Of a DNA stretch of 64,000 nt, positions 1-11,910 are shown in pieces. The notes under the pieces are model-generated. The model worked only from the letters and a program-made list of their open reading frames with translations. It was not told the DNA's origin and searched no databases. The DNA comes from Haliclona indistincta (Eukaryota; Porifera; Demospongiae; Haplosclerida; Chalinidae): assembly GCA_964017065.1 (NCBI GenBank), contig OZ024786.1:13073469-13137468 (forward strand). The letters run 5' to 3'. A program made the position numbers and the translations under genes. The number at the start of each line of letters is the position of its first letter. Position 1 is the first letter of the stretch.

Positions 1-121
1 TTCCTTCCTTCCTTCCTTCCTTCCTTCCTTCCTTCCTTCCTTCCTTCCTTCCTTCCTTCCTTCCTTCCTCCTGCCTGCCTGCCTGCCTGCCTGCCTTCCT
101 TTCTTTCTTTCCTTCTTTCTT
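1..121. repeat. (TTCC)n / (CTGC)n simple repeat
   Basis: About 17 copies of TTCC run from the first base, followed by a short CTGC run and TTTC/TTCC variants. The repeat probably extends beyond the left edge. Bases 122-497 after it are AT-rich unique DNA with no gene that I can support. Confidence 0.95.
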
Positions 122-834
122 TTGTTCCTTTACTTTGCAAGCATTATTCCCTCTTGTTCTTTTACTTTTGCAAGCGTCATCCCTACACTTTTTAGTTTTT
201 TTTATTAAAACTTTTTTACTTAACTTGTCCTTGTTACTTTTTTGATCACTCAGTTTGAACTTATTAGCTGTATTCTATGCTAGCTTTTATTTCATTTTTT
301 AAAACTCTGTGAGCAGCAGTTACTAGTCTAGTAGATCAGAAGGTGCATAGCCTCTGGACAGAGAGTCAAGGAACATGAAATGTTATTATGAGCAATCACG
401 AGAATAATGAAAATGTTTAAATTAGTTAGAGAGGTTGAGAGTATGAGTTGACAACATGATATTTCTTAGCACTGTAATGGATGAAGAAGAGACTAACAGT
501 GTGTTTACACTGGAGCCCAGAACCGTTCCCTTTCAAGTGTAAACGAGTACAGAACTGTTCTGTATCGTTCCGTTCCAGCTGAGAATGGTTATACGAAAAG
601 CGGTGGTCCAAGAACGGTTGTGAACGGTTCTAGCTGATAGTGTAAACAGAATCGGTACCTTTAGAACCGTTGTAATGCAATGAGCGTGGGTATTTATCGG
701 GTCATTCTCGAATTTACAATCACGCGGTTCAAGCGTGAGCCGCGGCACTATCGATTTTCATTGAGTTATCTGCTCCCCTAGAGATTATCAGGATAGCTAC
801 ATAGAATTATACCGAAGTTCTGCAGCTTATTAGT

Positions 835-1540
835 TTGTGGGGAGAAGGTGTACAAGAAGAACTAGAAGGATCGAAGAGGAACAAGCACGTGTACACAAAG
901 ATTTCATTGGCATTAGCGAAGAAGAACATCAACAAAGATTGTTGCCAATGTCGAGTCAAAATAAAAAAGCTCAAGCTTGATTATCGTAAGGCAAAGGACA
1001 AGAATGGAAAGACTGGAAGGGGAAGAACAACGTGGAAGTACTTTGAAGCTCTGGATCCTATTTTGGGTAACAAGCCAGCATCCAAACCACCTGTGGTCAT
1101 TGATACAAGTGGTCCGGAGAAGGTTGTTGAAGATAAAGCAGAAAATAGCGAAGATGACGAAATTCTGAATCAACGTCAGATTTGAGTGGTAGGAGTCAAA
1201 GCTCCTCCTCCTCTTCCTTGACAACTGGCACAACTGAGGATGAGCAGGAGCAACCTGCTAAGAATGCAAGTACTGGGATCAAAGAAAAAGCTGTAAAAAA
1301 ACAGATGATAAGCAGGAGCAACCTGCTACGAATGTGACTACTGGGATCAAAGGAAAAACTGTAAAAAAATAAAGAAAATAGGATGGAAATGGCGATGACA
1401 GCAATAGTGAAGGAGGTTGTTGATTCCCAACAGAAGAGCGATAGGATGTTTTCAGAATTGGAAGAGAAATGCATGAAATTCAGAAGAAGGAGAGAGAGAA
1501 TTTCATATGAAAATGATGACTATGTTGTATGGCAGACAGC
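835..1540 (+). pseudogene. Harbinger accessory Myb/SANT-like protein, decayed
   Basis: The open stretch 835-1185 encodes QCRVKIKKLKLDYRKAKD followed by a WKYFEALDPILGNKP block. This is the trihelix/Myb-like DNA-binding domain of the second Harbinger protein, which in the family helps bring the transposase to the nucleus and the element ends. No ATG opens the reading frame and the N-terminal Trp-containing helix is incomplete. After the stop at 1185 the coding resumes in other frames: a Ser-rich linker, then a Glu/Lys-rich coiled-coil-like tail at about 1380-1510. The family identity is clear; the copy is dead. Confidence 0.7.
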
Positions 1541-1657
1541 ATAGCAACAACTCATATTAACTTGAACTGGCAGATTTTGACATCATAATCATATCATCAT
1601 TAATCACATCATTTAATCACATCATCATATTAACCATATCACCACTTCATTGTATTG

Positions 1658-1990
1658 CTATAATAATCTAAACAAAACTAAAGCATTTCGAACAAAATAC
1701 TGAACTAAAGCATTTCGTATATCCTCAGCATCATCCTGGGATGAGGTCGATGGTTGAGCTCCTGTAGGGTCATCAGTTTCACTGTTGATTTCTGCAAGCC
1801 ACTCTTCATTAAACAAGTCACCGTGAATCTCAAAAACGCTGTGCAGAGTACAACAAGCAGCAATGACATTGGGAACGTTTTTAATGCTCATTTCATTGTT
1901 TTCTCAAACGTCTCCAACGGGCCTTTAGGCGACCAAATGCAATTTCAAGTAGAGTTCTAATGAACACATACCCGTGCGCTGAGCTAGGAG
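1658..1990 (-). pseudogene. Harbinger transposase, C-terminal part
   Basis: On the minus strand, just before the open stretch that ends at 1658, the frame reads LLEIAFGRLKARWRRL. This carries the third catalytic acidic residue (E) of the DDE_Tnp_4 fold and the conserved FGRLKxRW motif. It is followed, after a frame break, by NVPNVIAACCTLHSVFEIHG, the usual C-terminal block. The N-terminal two thirds lie at 5585-6534; the roughly 3.6 kb between is the inserted retrotransposon and its own insertions. Confidence 0.75.
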
Positions 1991-2922
1991 CTAAACACGA
2001 CTACTCCTGCATTACTGCAACACACACGTTACTTAATGGCTGTACATGTGAGACTGAGTGAGGACATCGACATTGATAGGAGGTTGGGTGACACACCCAC
2101 AATACCGTAAGTGCTCTTACAAGGACACGTAGCTTTAGATAGCCATGGATTAGCCCGCTCGAACAAGGCTTGCCAGCACAGAAAACGCCTTCACAGGACT
2201 ATAAATTTTTTTTTTTTTTAATAGAATTTAGCAGAGCAAGGAACAGTACAAATAGCAACTTAATGCTAATAAGTAAGACTGTCCAGAAAAAACAACAAAA
2301 AACAACAGAAAACAACAGAATACAAGTATATAGGCAGAAAAATACAATTAACTAATTAAAAAACCGAGTAACGGACAACTTAAACAAACGATTACAAGAT
2401 AATAAGGTGATATTAAAAGGAAGACTGTTCCACAAATGACATACAGAAACAAAAAAGGAAGATTGAAATGATTTAGTTTTTGCAAATGGGATAGAGACGG
2501 CGTGCTTGAGGGTAGAAGAACGAGTATTACTCACGGGAGAAGAGAAATAGGCGGACGGCAGAATGATAGATTGATTCCTAAGAATCCTGCGACAGAGCAG
2601 CACTTTTTGAATCTTACGGCGAGTAGCTAAGTCAGACCAACCAAGGTGAGACAGAGGAGAAGGGCTGGACCAACTCTTAGTGCAGATCTTAGCAGCAAAT
2701 TTGTTAACGGACTCCAATTTGTTTCTAAGGACTGATGTAGGGGATCCCAAACATCACAACAATAGTCAAGCTTAAGCAAAATGAGAGATTTGTACAATCG
2801 AGACAAAGACTGCTTGTCACATTGGTTGAATGTCCTGTAGAGCAAGCCAAGCCTTTTCCTGGCAGAGAGGCAGATATTAGAGACATGGCGGTTCCAGGTC
2901 AGGTCGCTAGATATAGTGACTC

Positions 2923-3139
2923 TGTGACAAACTGTCCCGCAGTTCGTCTCGAGTATCACTAACGTCGCTAACCACGCAGAGCGCTAGTGACAGATACGCT
3001 GGTTAAACAATCTTATTTTCAGAGCACAGAACCAGACTGGCATACAATCAGGGCCACTGGCCTTAAATATGTACATTATGTCTAACCACAACACAAGTTA
3101 ATAGTTAATAGTTATGTAAAAATAATGTAATCTGTCACA
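2923..3139. mobile_element. Solo-LTR-like insertion (217 bp) in the reverse transcriptase
   Basis: The insert starts TGTGACA and ends TGTCACA and is flanked by the 5-bp direct repeat GACTC (2918-2922 and 3140-3144). Removing it restores the RT reading frame from VKYLGV into TISSDLTWNRHV, so the boundaries are certain. TG...CA ends with a 5-bp duplication fit a solo LTR of an LTR retrotransposon. A small TIR element is the alternative, because the terminal 7 bp are inverted repeats. It has no coding capacity. Confidence 0.65.
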
Positions 3140-3694
3140 GACTCCCAAATATTTCACCGAATCAGATAAAGGAACAGGATTGGAATTTAAGAGAATAGAA
3201 AGACTAGGCTTAGATCTCTTACGTGAGATGAGAAGAAGTGTGCTCTTAGCCAGGTTGACAGAGAGGCCGGCAGAAATTATCCAAGCAAGCAACGAGTCAA
3301 CATCAAGCTGAAGGATGGAGTTATCATCAGCCGAACAAAGAGCACGATAGAGCAAGATGTCATCTGCGTACAAAATTAAAGAGGAGCCAGGAGAAAGATG
3401 TAGATTTGCTAACGAATTAACATAGATGATAAACAGAAGAGGCCCTAAGATGGACCCTTGTGGGACACCTGACAAGACAGGGAGTGGAGTGGAAGAGAAG
3501 CCACTTAAAACAACCTGCTGGGAACGACAGGAGAGGTATAACTCAAACCAACTCAGCAAAGAACCAGAGACACCAACATCAGACAAGGAGGAAAGGAGCT
3601 TATGGTGGGGCACCTTGTCAAAAGCCTTAGGCAAGTCAAGGAAAAGAGCAGCAGTAGAGTGACCCTGGTCCAAGAGCCGCTGCCAGTCATGGGT

Positions 3695-4259
3695 AGCCTC
3701 GTCCCCAGGCCAAATTTTTTCGCTTACGAAACGGACGAACGAAAACGGAAGCGCGAAAAAAGGGCCTGGTATCTATTGCAAGGGTGACCTTTGATCATTC
3801 CCCAGAATCTGGGGAATCCGTTCACACTTGAATATTTGTTTGTGATATTAGCCCGTATATTCACGTGAAAATGGCGCTTTAAGAGGCCTACTGTCTGCGT
3901 TGCAACCTGTAGAAGTGGATCTAGTGCTTGAGTGCGAGCAGCGAAGTCCTGTCTGTGTTCGCGCGGCCCCTACTGTGTTCGGTGACTCTGTGCTGACATG
4001 TTTGATATACAATCGTTCACAGAGTCTCTTCGAAAACCTAGTATCTGGTGTCTACCACGTTGCTGCATTCGTCAGCAGCGTAACTACAGCAACGCTGTGC
4101 ACAGCAGGCCTTGTACAGCCCTGTATCGACAATCAGTAGCCAAACCACGTGTTTTCATAGCTAGCGCATGCGCACAATTACCCATGCAATAGATACCAGG
4201 CCTTAATTTTCGCTTATTCGTTCGTTTCGTTGCGAAAATTAATGGCAGGGGACGAGGCT
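3695..4259. mobile_element. Long-TIR MITE (565 bp) with 10-bp target duplication
   Basis: The ends read AGCCTCGTCCCC and GGGGACGAGGCT. The inverted similarity extends about 85 bp inward on each side, through an AT-rich stretch containing TTTTCGC motifs and then GGCCTGGTATCTATTGCA. The element is flanked by AGTCATGGGT at 3685-3694 and 4260-4269. A 10-bp duplication with long TIRs suggests a Mutator-like (MULE) non-autonomous element. The short ORFs inside show no recognisable domain. Confidence 0.8.
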
Positions 4260-5584
4260 AGTCATGGGTGGCTACTAGAAGAGCCTCCTGAGTAGAGCTC
4301 CCAGGCCTAAAGCCAAATTGACGGGGTGAAAGAATAGAGTTTGTTAAAAGATGGGCAAGGAGACGATTGTGAACAATACGCTCTAGGAGCTTCGAAGGGA
4401 TAGAGAGAAGGGAAATGGGTCTGTAGTTAGAGACCAGATTTTTATTTCCACTCTTAAAGACCGGAGTGATATTAGAAGATTTCCAGTCTGAAGGAACAAT
4501 ACCAGTAGACAGAGACAGATTAAATAGACTACAAAGAGTAGAGGATATGGAAAAAAATAGTGTTTTTTTTAGCATAGAAGAGGAAATACCGTCAGGACCA
4601 GAGGAAGTCTTAAGTTTTAGAGAACGCAGCACATCAACCACCTCTTCCTCAGTACACTCAATAGAAGACAGTGTGGGATGGAAAGAGCGACTAGAGCCCA
4701 GAGACGGAACTGAAAGAGGAGGAGTGTTAAAGCAACTAGAGAAATAAGAGTTTAGCAGATTTTCCTTAGACTTGGGAGACACAGCAGATACAGAGCCATT
4801 GGTAAGAGAATGAGGAAGACGTTCACGATTCGGTGTTAAAGAGTGATAGACAGACCAGAAGTCTTTGGAAGATCGAATTAGCGTTGACGTAGAGTTCAGG
4901 TAGGAAAATTTGGCCTTTCTAAGGGTAGAGACCACAGAGTTACGTAAAGACCGATACCTATTGTGGATAGCCTCAGAGAAAGAAGATTTATAGAGACGAT
5001 GGTAGAAGTCACACTTTTTGATTGCACGACAAATCTCAGCATTAAACCAAGGCAAAGTTTTCTTAATAGTAAGAAGCTTGGATGGGATACAATCATCCAT
5101 AACAGACAAGAAATAAGTCTTCCAAGAGGACCAGATCGTATCTGGGTCAGAGGTGGAAACATCAGGAGAAAAATCTTCAAGAAGATCGTTAGCCCTCACC
5201 CAATCAGCTTTGTTATAGAGCCAGACCCTACGACGAATAGGCTTATGAGGACGAACTTGCTTGGAAAGGACTGTAGAAATACACAGGTGGTCAGATTTAC
5301 CAACTGGAGGAAGGGTACTGCAGGAAACAAGGTTAGACAGATCAGAAACATAGACATGATCAATAAGGGAAGAAGAGCGAATAGAATTAGAATTAGACAA
5401 AGAGACCCTGGTGGGATCAGAGACAACCTGGTGAAGATGGAATCCAAGCATAGTTGCTAGAATATCACTTGAGAGAGGAGAGTCAGATTGGAGATTGATA
5501 TTAAAATCACCAACAAGCACAGAGGATTTTAACCGATTAGGGCTGATACTGCGCACGGGTAACAACTACATGACCCCTACACAT

Positions 5585-6534
5585 TCAATATTTGTACAGC
5601 TTTTCTGAAGCAGAAAGAGATGGTGATTGAGCAAATGGTTTTATCAACCACGGCAGCAAAGGATAAGCAGAATCACCAACTAAGAAATTAGGAATTTGAA
5701 TAGAATTGAAGGAGAGAGTTTGTTCGTCAAGCAATTCACCACTATTGCATTTCTGGTATATCGAAGAGTTCACTAGAACTCGTGCGTCATGCACACAACC
5801 AGCCTAACCAATACAAAGATCAGTGAATAGACAATTGTGATCAACCACTCCTTGTAATATCATCGAATAAAACCCCTTCCGATTATAATAATCAGTATGG
5901 TTCATGGCTGGTGGACGACCGTGGATGTGCGAACCATCTATTGACCCAGCATATTGCGGAATACCCCATTTTGCCTTGAAACCTCTCACTGTTTCATTCA
6001 ATCTATTGCCAGTTGGAAAGCTGATGTATTTAGGCAACAATACCTTGACAATACTTTTACAAGTATCTTTAACTATATACAACAGATGGTGCACCTTGCC
6101 AATCCGAATAGATGAGCTACTGTTCTATACTCACAGGATGTTGCCAAGATCCACAAAGCGATTGCTACTCTCTTCTCAACAGACACGGGCCTCCGAAGTC
6201 TAGTCGTTTTCCTGGCAATACTAGGTCGTAGCTGGTCACACAAGTAAGTGAATGTTTCATGGATAACTCTACAGTTCTCTAGCCAGTCTTGTGAAGTGAA
6301 GGAGCCGTTTACAATAGTTTCCCACCATGTAGAGGCCCTAGGGAAGCTCCATACCGAACGTGGCATTCGTGCAGTCATCATATGCATCAGAAAAGTGCAC
6401 AACATCAAAACCAGTAGCACCTTTCTCCTAGCAGAGCGACGTGTAAACGCTGCAAGCCTCCTCAACGACTGCTGAACTACTCGCTGACGTCTCTGAGCGG
6501 AGACATGCAAGAGTAGAACAGCTGGGTCCGCCAT
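5585..6534 (-). pseudogene. Harbinger transposase, N-terminal and central part
   Basis: The start codon at 6532-6534 (in an AAGATGGCGGAC context) opens a 153-residue frame with the helical N-terminal region of HARBI1-type transposases, including a VEKRVAIALWILAT block. It breaks near 6100. The next frame has FKAKWGIPQYAGSIDGSHI with the first catalytic Asp. After another break near 5800, NFLVGDSAYPLLPWL carries the second catalytic Asp. The retrotransposon insertion follows near 5550. At least two frame breaks plus the insertion make this inactive. Confidence 0.8.
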
Positions 6535-7000
6535 CTTGAATGAAAAGTAGTGGGCGTTCCCGCATCACATGCTGAAATTTTTCCTCTGAACCACTCCGCA
6601 CTGTTTTAATGTAAACGGTGCTCAGAACGGTTCTAGAACTGTTCTTCAAGTGTAAACACGCTGTAACCCTAACAATTCAGTCGAACACTATGATGATATC
6701 GGCTGGAAGCCGCCTAGTCCGTAGACTAGTCCCAGGCTTGCATGTTGATGTTGATTGATATCACGATCACAGAGGCTTCTAGCTTTTCACAATGACCAAT
6801 GTCCAGTTGTCAACAGCACAGGGGTCCTATTGGTATAGCTTACGCCAGGTAGTGTAAGAAACTTTATAGCCTATAGCTAGATCGGGTAGCATAACCGTCG
6901 TCCGGTTCGCGCCTGCCGTGGGTCATGATACCATAGGTTAACTCCTCTCATTTGCTGGGAGGGTACTAATTAACACCAAACCCATTAGCCAAACTTAAGG

Positions 7001-8170
7001 GTGCTCGGTCTTTATTAACCCTTTAACCCCTTATGACTCATTATGGCGTCATAATTGACTCCACCTACTTTAGACGTCATATCCAGTGTGAAAAGTGCTC
7101 TAGAAAGGTCAAATCAAGTTTAATTGCAAATTACCTGAAAAAAAAAACACTTTTTCGTCGCGCCCTCCCCACTAAACCATATAGAACAGGGGGACGGGGG
7201 GGTTTTTAAAGGGGGTGTCCCCCCTTTAACCCGAGGTTCGAAGGGGCGAAGACCCTCGCCGCTTTCGGCATTTTTGGGGCTTCAGGATGCCCGGAAATGC
7301 ATACTTTGGCATAGAATATGGTCTAAACTGTGCTGTTTGCTCACCTGGGCACCACCAGGTCTTTGTATCAGACCAAAATTGGCTGAAAAATGACAAGGAC
7401 GAAGCACTTAAGCGGTTTCAGTTCTGAAGTGGGAGTGGCCAACTCAGAGTTTAGTACATGGTCGTAAACTTTGACATGCCAGGAAAAACAGAGCTAGTTT
7501 GGAACAGCTAGCATACTGCATGTTGTAGAAAATCGCAAGACAAACTGTCAGCTTAGAGGAAATCAAATTGTTGTCAAAATAATTTAGTAATTAAAGGGTT
7601 AATATTCATCAGGCGGACAGTACTTGTGAATATCATTATGCGGTTGTGAATATCGGCACGTGGTTGTGAATATAATTTCTCGCTTTGTAATATGCTGTAC
7701 TTCGTGTACGTGCTGGGAAAGCACAAAACAGTATACAACTCGGGCATGAAGCGTTGGACTACGCTTATACAGTGCAAAGATGGTAAACTACCCGTGGCCA
7801 ACACTGTAACGGAGAGTCTTTTCGAATAGCGTATACAACAGCCAAGGTAAGTTACGTAAGTACTGTTTGTCGCTGCTTTATTGCCAAAAGCTCTCCGTTA
7901 CTGGATTCTTCGTGTCGAGACAGCCACAGAAACGTGGTTTCAGCAACCTGGCATGCTCCGCTAAAAAGTCTTTCAGACAAATAGGCGTGGTTTTTGTCGC
8001 GCCTCTGGCGGTTCTTCCCGGTAAGCTGTCTCGCTAAAACTTGGTATACAAGCAGTACTTCCAGTCGTGTTGTTATGCAGCTAGCGATGTGATCGTAGCT
8101 GTTTTACATCTGGAAATCTGGCCCATAGCAACAGCGCCGCCTCATGAATATTAATAATGACCGAGCACCC
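7001..8170. mobile_element. piggyBac-like TTAA-flanked element (about 1.17 kb)
   Basis: Inverted ends GGGTGCTCGGTC and GACCGAGCACCC are each flanked by TTAA (6997-7000 and 8171-8174), the hallmark target site of piggyBac. The inverted match continues into TTATTAA. No transposase is encoded, so this is a non-autonomous copy. It contains a second TTAA-flanked element. Confidence 0.7.
7018..7602. mobile_element. Nested TTAA-flanked element inside the previous one
   Basis: A second inverted pair built on the TTTAACCCC/TTAAAGGG motif lies just inside the outer TIR on the left (about 7018-7030) and at 7591-7602 on the right, ending in TTAA. The interior has no coding potential; it includes C- and G-runs near 7195-7230. 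The left boundary is uncertain by a few bases. Confidence 0.45.
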
Positions 8171-8315
8171 TTAATCCCACTGAGCAAAGCTCTCCCAAAA
8201 TTTATCCACTACTCTATAATAATCACACACACCTTTTCCAACACTTGCATGGTACTGACTCTGTTAAAGTAGGTCAGCAACCTTTTCCCCATGATGTGCC
8301 ATAATGACAAGAAAA

Positions 8316-9416
8316 TAAAAAGATTTCTATCGAAATCAAAAGGATGTAGGGTTGTGAAATCTACCACTGGTCCACAATGTAAACTAACAAGGAACAAGCA
8401 TGGAATGGTAACACGATTGACTTGCTAACAGACCATAGATCCCTACATCAGTGGCTGCTTTGGCTGACTATAGCTAGTTCTGCTAGTTGCTGTTGATTGA
8501 CACCTGACGTGCATTCTTATGTACAGCCACTGATGTAGGGATCTATGGTCTGTTTTAGCAAGTCAATCGTGTTACCATTCCATGCTTGTTCCTTGTTAGT
8601 ACCCTACATCCTTTTGATTTCGATAGAAATCTTTTTATTTTCTTGTTTGTGTCCTTTTTTCTTATTCAGTGATGTGCAGTTCAATATCATGCATGTACTG
8701 AGCCGTCCTTGTTTCCACCATTGGTTTAGTTTTCCTGTTATTGATGGCTTTTCTTTATTAACAATTTTAAACTTGTAGCTAAAAAATAATTGTTATGCTG
8801 TATATCAGGTCGCCTACGCATTGTGCATGCATGCAGGCTAGGCATGCATTCGAGCCCCGCCCACACTTGTTTGTAGACCATACGGCGGTTATAATGATCT
8901 GGCGAGCGCAGAATATTGATTCTACACGAGCTTACAGTTCTTCGATGACTCCAGACAATTATGTGTTCTCCGTGTTCCATACGGCGCGGCTATACTCAAG
9001 CTAGTGCTCGGTCACGTGCGCTAGCCACTGCTTGGTCACGTGCGTATTGCGCAATCACACTAATGGCGTCTAACACTTAGCTGACAATGGATCACGATCG
9101 AGAACTCGCGGAATGTATGTCGCCGTTTCGCTAAAAACATAGTTCAAAAGGCACCTGCCAGGAGAATTTCACGACTGTTCTTGGGTGTTTTGGTCTCGGC
9201 ACTGCTCGTGTAAAGGTGCTAGGCAAGTGGAAAGAAAGAAAACGAAGATGACGAAACTCGATTTTCACCGTTTCCAGGTTCGTCACTTTAGTAACAATTT
9301 CGAGCCATCTCCTTGTTATTGTAAGATGGGGCAACGCCAGAGAGCAGATCTAAGTGTTTATGGATGTACAAATTCATCACCAAGTGAAATATCAGCGTTT
9401 GAACGCTAATACATAT
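8316..9416. repeat. Fold-back repeat, copy 1 (1.1 kb)
   Basis: It begins with a large palindrome: an arm at about 8316-8460 (from AAAGATTTCTATCGAAATC to CTACATCAGTGGCTG) is repeated inverted at about 8524-8645. One arm has lost about 35 bp. The following roughly 770 bp (8646-9416) have no recognised gene. The entire unit recurs with about 90% similarity by eye at 47402-48560, so it is a mobile or recombining repeat. Small ORFs inside show no known domain. Bases 9417-9929 after it hold nothing I can identify. Confidence 0.75.
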
Positions 9417-9929
9417 AATGCCTGTCAACATAATATCCGCTGGTTGTAAGGAAACGATACACAAGAAAGGAGGTGATCCACAGGCCAATGTGGATCATAT
9501 TGTTGACCTGATCCATGCTAGGCTCTCTGAAGAATAAGATGAACAAACGTACAGGTCACAACATGAGCTCTGGACTACCATCTAAGACTTCGTTTCTATT
9601 GTAGTAAAGGTCTCTTTGCCATTGTATAAGAAGCCTCAGAAGATTAGATTCGCTTGAAAAATTCGCAAAACAAAGATATGAATGTGCCATATGCACTTTT
9701 GCCGAGACGCCATTATAATTGTACCAACATGCTTTCTTGACAGTTTTAATGGACTCATTGCAAGTGCTTACACATCAGCATGAACACTAAAATAAATACC
9801 GTGAAAGTTTGAGGGAACGTGCGATTAACTGATTTTTAGTCTAGTGTAGCCGCCATTTTGTTTACCGATACTGTTTTGTACTAGACGAATGCAACCTGCC
9901 ACATGCACCGTTATGCTATTTTACTGTAC

Positions 9930-10243
9930 CTGAGTGACAGATCTCAGCTTCTATAATCTTTCCGTCAACCATTGTGCTCCAAATGTTTATGCCGGTAATT
10001 GAATGTGAGATAATTTGTGACTGAACACCTATTTCACCAATCAGAACAACTGGGGGGAAGAAAACAACACAAAGACAATACCACAAGCACACAAACAAGT
10101 ATCTATTTGCTCAACACAACCTGGAGTCACTAATAAAGCCAGGATGCCTGAACAATGCACTACACTACTCCCAGTTGAGTATGTTCATCAAGTCCCACTC
10201 ACACACCTTTGAATGTGTAATCTGCTGTCTCTGACTTCGCCAT
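9930..10243 (-). pseudogene. Rab11-like exons 1-2, second copy, P-loop lost
   Basis: Exon 1 (10207-10243) encodes MAKSETADYTFK and ends at a GTGTGT donor. Exon 2 (9930-10049) follows a CCCCCCAG acceptor and starts VVLIGEIGVQSQ, matching [12 protein letters not shown] of the nearby canonical copy. It ends ...DGKIIEAEICHS at a GTACAG donor. The splice sites, phase and an open frame are all kept, but exon 2 is 42 nt shorter than in the other copy. The GxxxxGK[ST] P-loop is destroyed, so nucleotide binding in the normal way is impossible. No later Rab exons were found nearby. Probably a decaying duplicate. Confidence 0.65.
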
Positions 10244-11910
10244 AGCTCTAGCACTAATGAATTAACAGTTAATCTGGAGAAATAATTAATAAGGTAAGGC
10301 CGAGTAACTTAGAACATAGCGCAATTTGGAACAAGGTGTAACTTGGTACATATGGCGTAACTTGGTACAAAATTGAAACTTGGACCTTGTACATCCAAAC
10401 AAGCAGTTGCTGCTGTAGCAACAGTCAGCTAGAAAGCAGATGAGTGACCTTTCTAACTAGAATAAACATTCTTTGCAGTGTTTTAAGATGAGGTACACAC
10501 CCGAATAGTAGCAAAATCGTGTAAAAAATTTTCTCTAAAATTCTACATATCATTTAGTGACTCTGCTACTAACGGTAATGTAGAACACCAGCATGAGATC
10601 ATCCTGCGTAACTATGGTTGCTGAGTTTCTTTTCTTCATGAAGAAAATATTGATTTTAGTTATAATGCCCGGTCTGTCTTGAAAATACTGACTTGATGTA
10701 GTCTGTGAAACTGCACTCAAAGTTTTGAATGCACACGAGCAGTGGTGCTAGAGGTGACTAGAATTCACCTTCTTCCATTTTCCTTTTTCATGGCACACAA
10801 AACCAGGGAAGATGAAAAGAGACAGCTAGTGTTCCAAGTTTATACCCCACCCACTAATTTCCAGCACCTGACTTCATATTAGGCTATAGTAGGTTCGTTT
10901 GCGAAGCATACGAAAGGTAGCTCCAAGATTACTAGATTTATACTCACGATCGACTATAAAGCGTACCTACTGCGTGAGCATAATTATTTCCCGATCGCGC
11001 AGTCCAGCGATATTCCGTCGGCGAACATATATAAAGTCTGTTCCAAGTTACTCGCGCCCTAGCTCAGTACAGTGTGTGTAGTATAATGTATCATACCAAT
11101 ACAGCAGATCAAGTCAGGGCACTAAAACTTGCACACTCATGCACTTAACAGTCCATCGAGCTATATCGCCATCATCATCACTGTACTGCTGTTCAGTTTT
11201 ACGTGGACACGTACTCTTTAATTAAAGCGTTGTAAATCATTACGGTAAATATTGACAAACTAGGCCGTTCTGTTACATAGACCTATTGTTAGCTATCAGT
11301 TATAGGTAGGAGTTGTATTGTTGAAAAGGAACAATGTAATGATCATTGCCAAACACATAGTAAAGTTCTGGAAGACACTTTTGGTGTTGCAGAGGGCACT
11401 GACGTCTGATGCAGCCATCACGACCATAAAAAGCATTTTTGCAATGCATGTTTTGCCTTGACAACACGAGTTACACGACACAAAAGAGCAGCTCAAAGGT
11501 TGCGATATTCACATTCCACATCAGTGTTTATCTGTGAAGAGTACAAAGAGGAAGGCTGTAAAGTATGAAGTAAAGCAGAGCATGAACAACATAAGCAATT
11601 CACATGCATCACACATTAGATCTGTGAGCACCTAGAGCAGGTACCAAGAGGAAGACCTACAAGCAGCAAACGCAGTGGGAGGCCTAGTGAGAATAGTGCT
11701 ATAGCACTTGCCAAACTGACTTGGGAACTAGCACCACCTCCTCTGATCAGTTCCCTCCCATCTATCAATACATATACTAATCACCTGCTGTGCTCACTGC
11801 ACAACTCAGTTCTTCAACAGGCAGTTTAACTACGAAATGATAACCTCGTCTGTGCAACTTGCTGTTGTGGGCAGCTCGAGGACAGCAACCAAGAGAATAG
11901 AATCGCTCAC
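10244..11910. other. Gene-poor AT-rich stretch
   Basis: No open frame with recognisable similarity, no clear repeat and no convincing splice-linked exons were found here. Around 10330-10390 there are short iterations of an 'aacttggtac' motif. The region could be intron of the Rab-like copies or intergenic. Confidence 0.4.

Larger units (their letters stand above)
2207..5550 (-). mobile_element. CR1/L2-like non-LTR retrotransposon, 5'-truncated and interrupted
   Basis: Read on the minus strand from about 5550 it encodes the end of an APE-type endonuclease (VLVGDFNIN, SLIDHVYVS, then SDHL). A full reverse transcriptase follows: GPDGISSSMLKK, NYRPISLLSIPSKLLERIV, GFRPGSSTQEA, FDKVPHHKLL, GVPQGSILGPLLF, LYADDILLY and VKYLGV. 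The C-terminal connection domain ends near 2352. A T-run at 2207-2219 on the plus strand is the poly(A) tail. The N-terminal part of the endonuclease and any first ORF are missing, as expected of a 5'-truncated insertion. The reading frame is cut by inserts at 2923-3139 and 3695-4259. It sits inside the Harbinger transposase gene. Confidence 0.85.
498..6663. mobile_element. PIF/Harbinger DNA transposon, termini intact, genes decayed
   Basis: The left end reads CAGTGTGTTTACACT and the right end AGTGTAAACACGCTG, an inverted pair with one mismatch. Both are flanked by TAA (495-497 and 6664-6666), the 3-bp target duplication typical of PIF/Harbinger. The interior holds the two genes expected of the superfamily: a DDE transposase on the minus strand and a Myb/SANT-like DNA-binding protein on the plus strand. 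Subterminal AGAACGGTTC/GAACCGTT-type motifs occur near both ends. Both genes are broken by frameshifts and stops, and the transposase is split by a retrotransposon insertion, so the copy is not autonomous. Confidence 0.88.
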
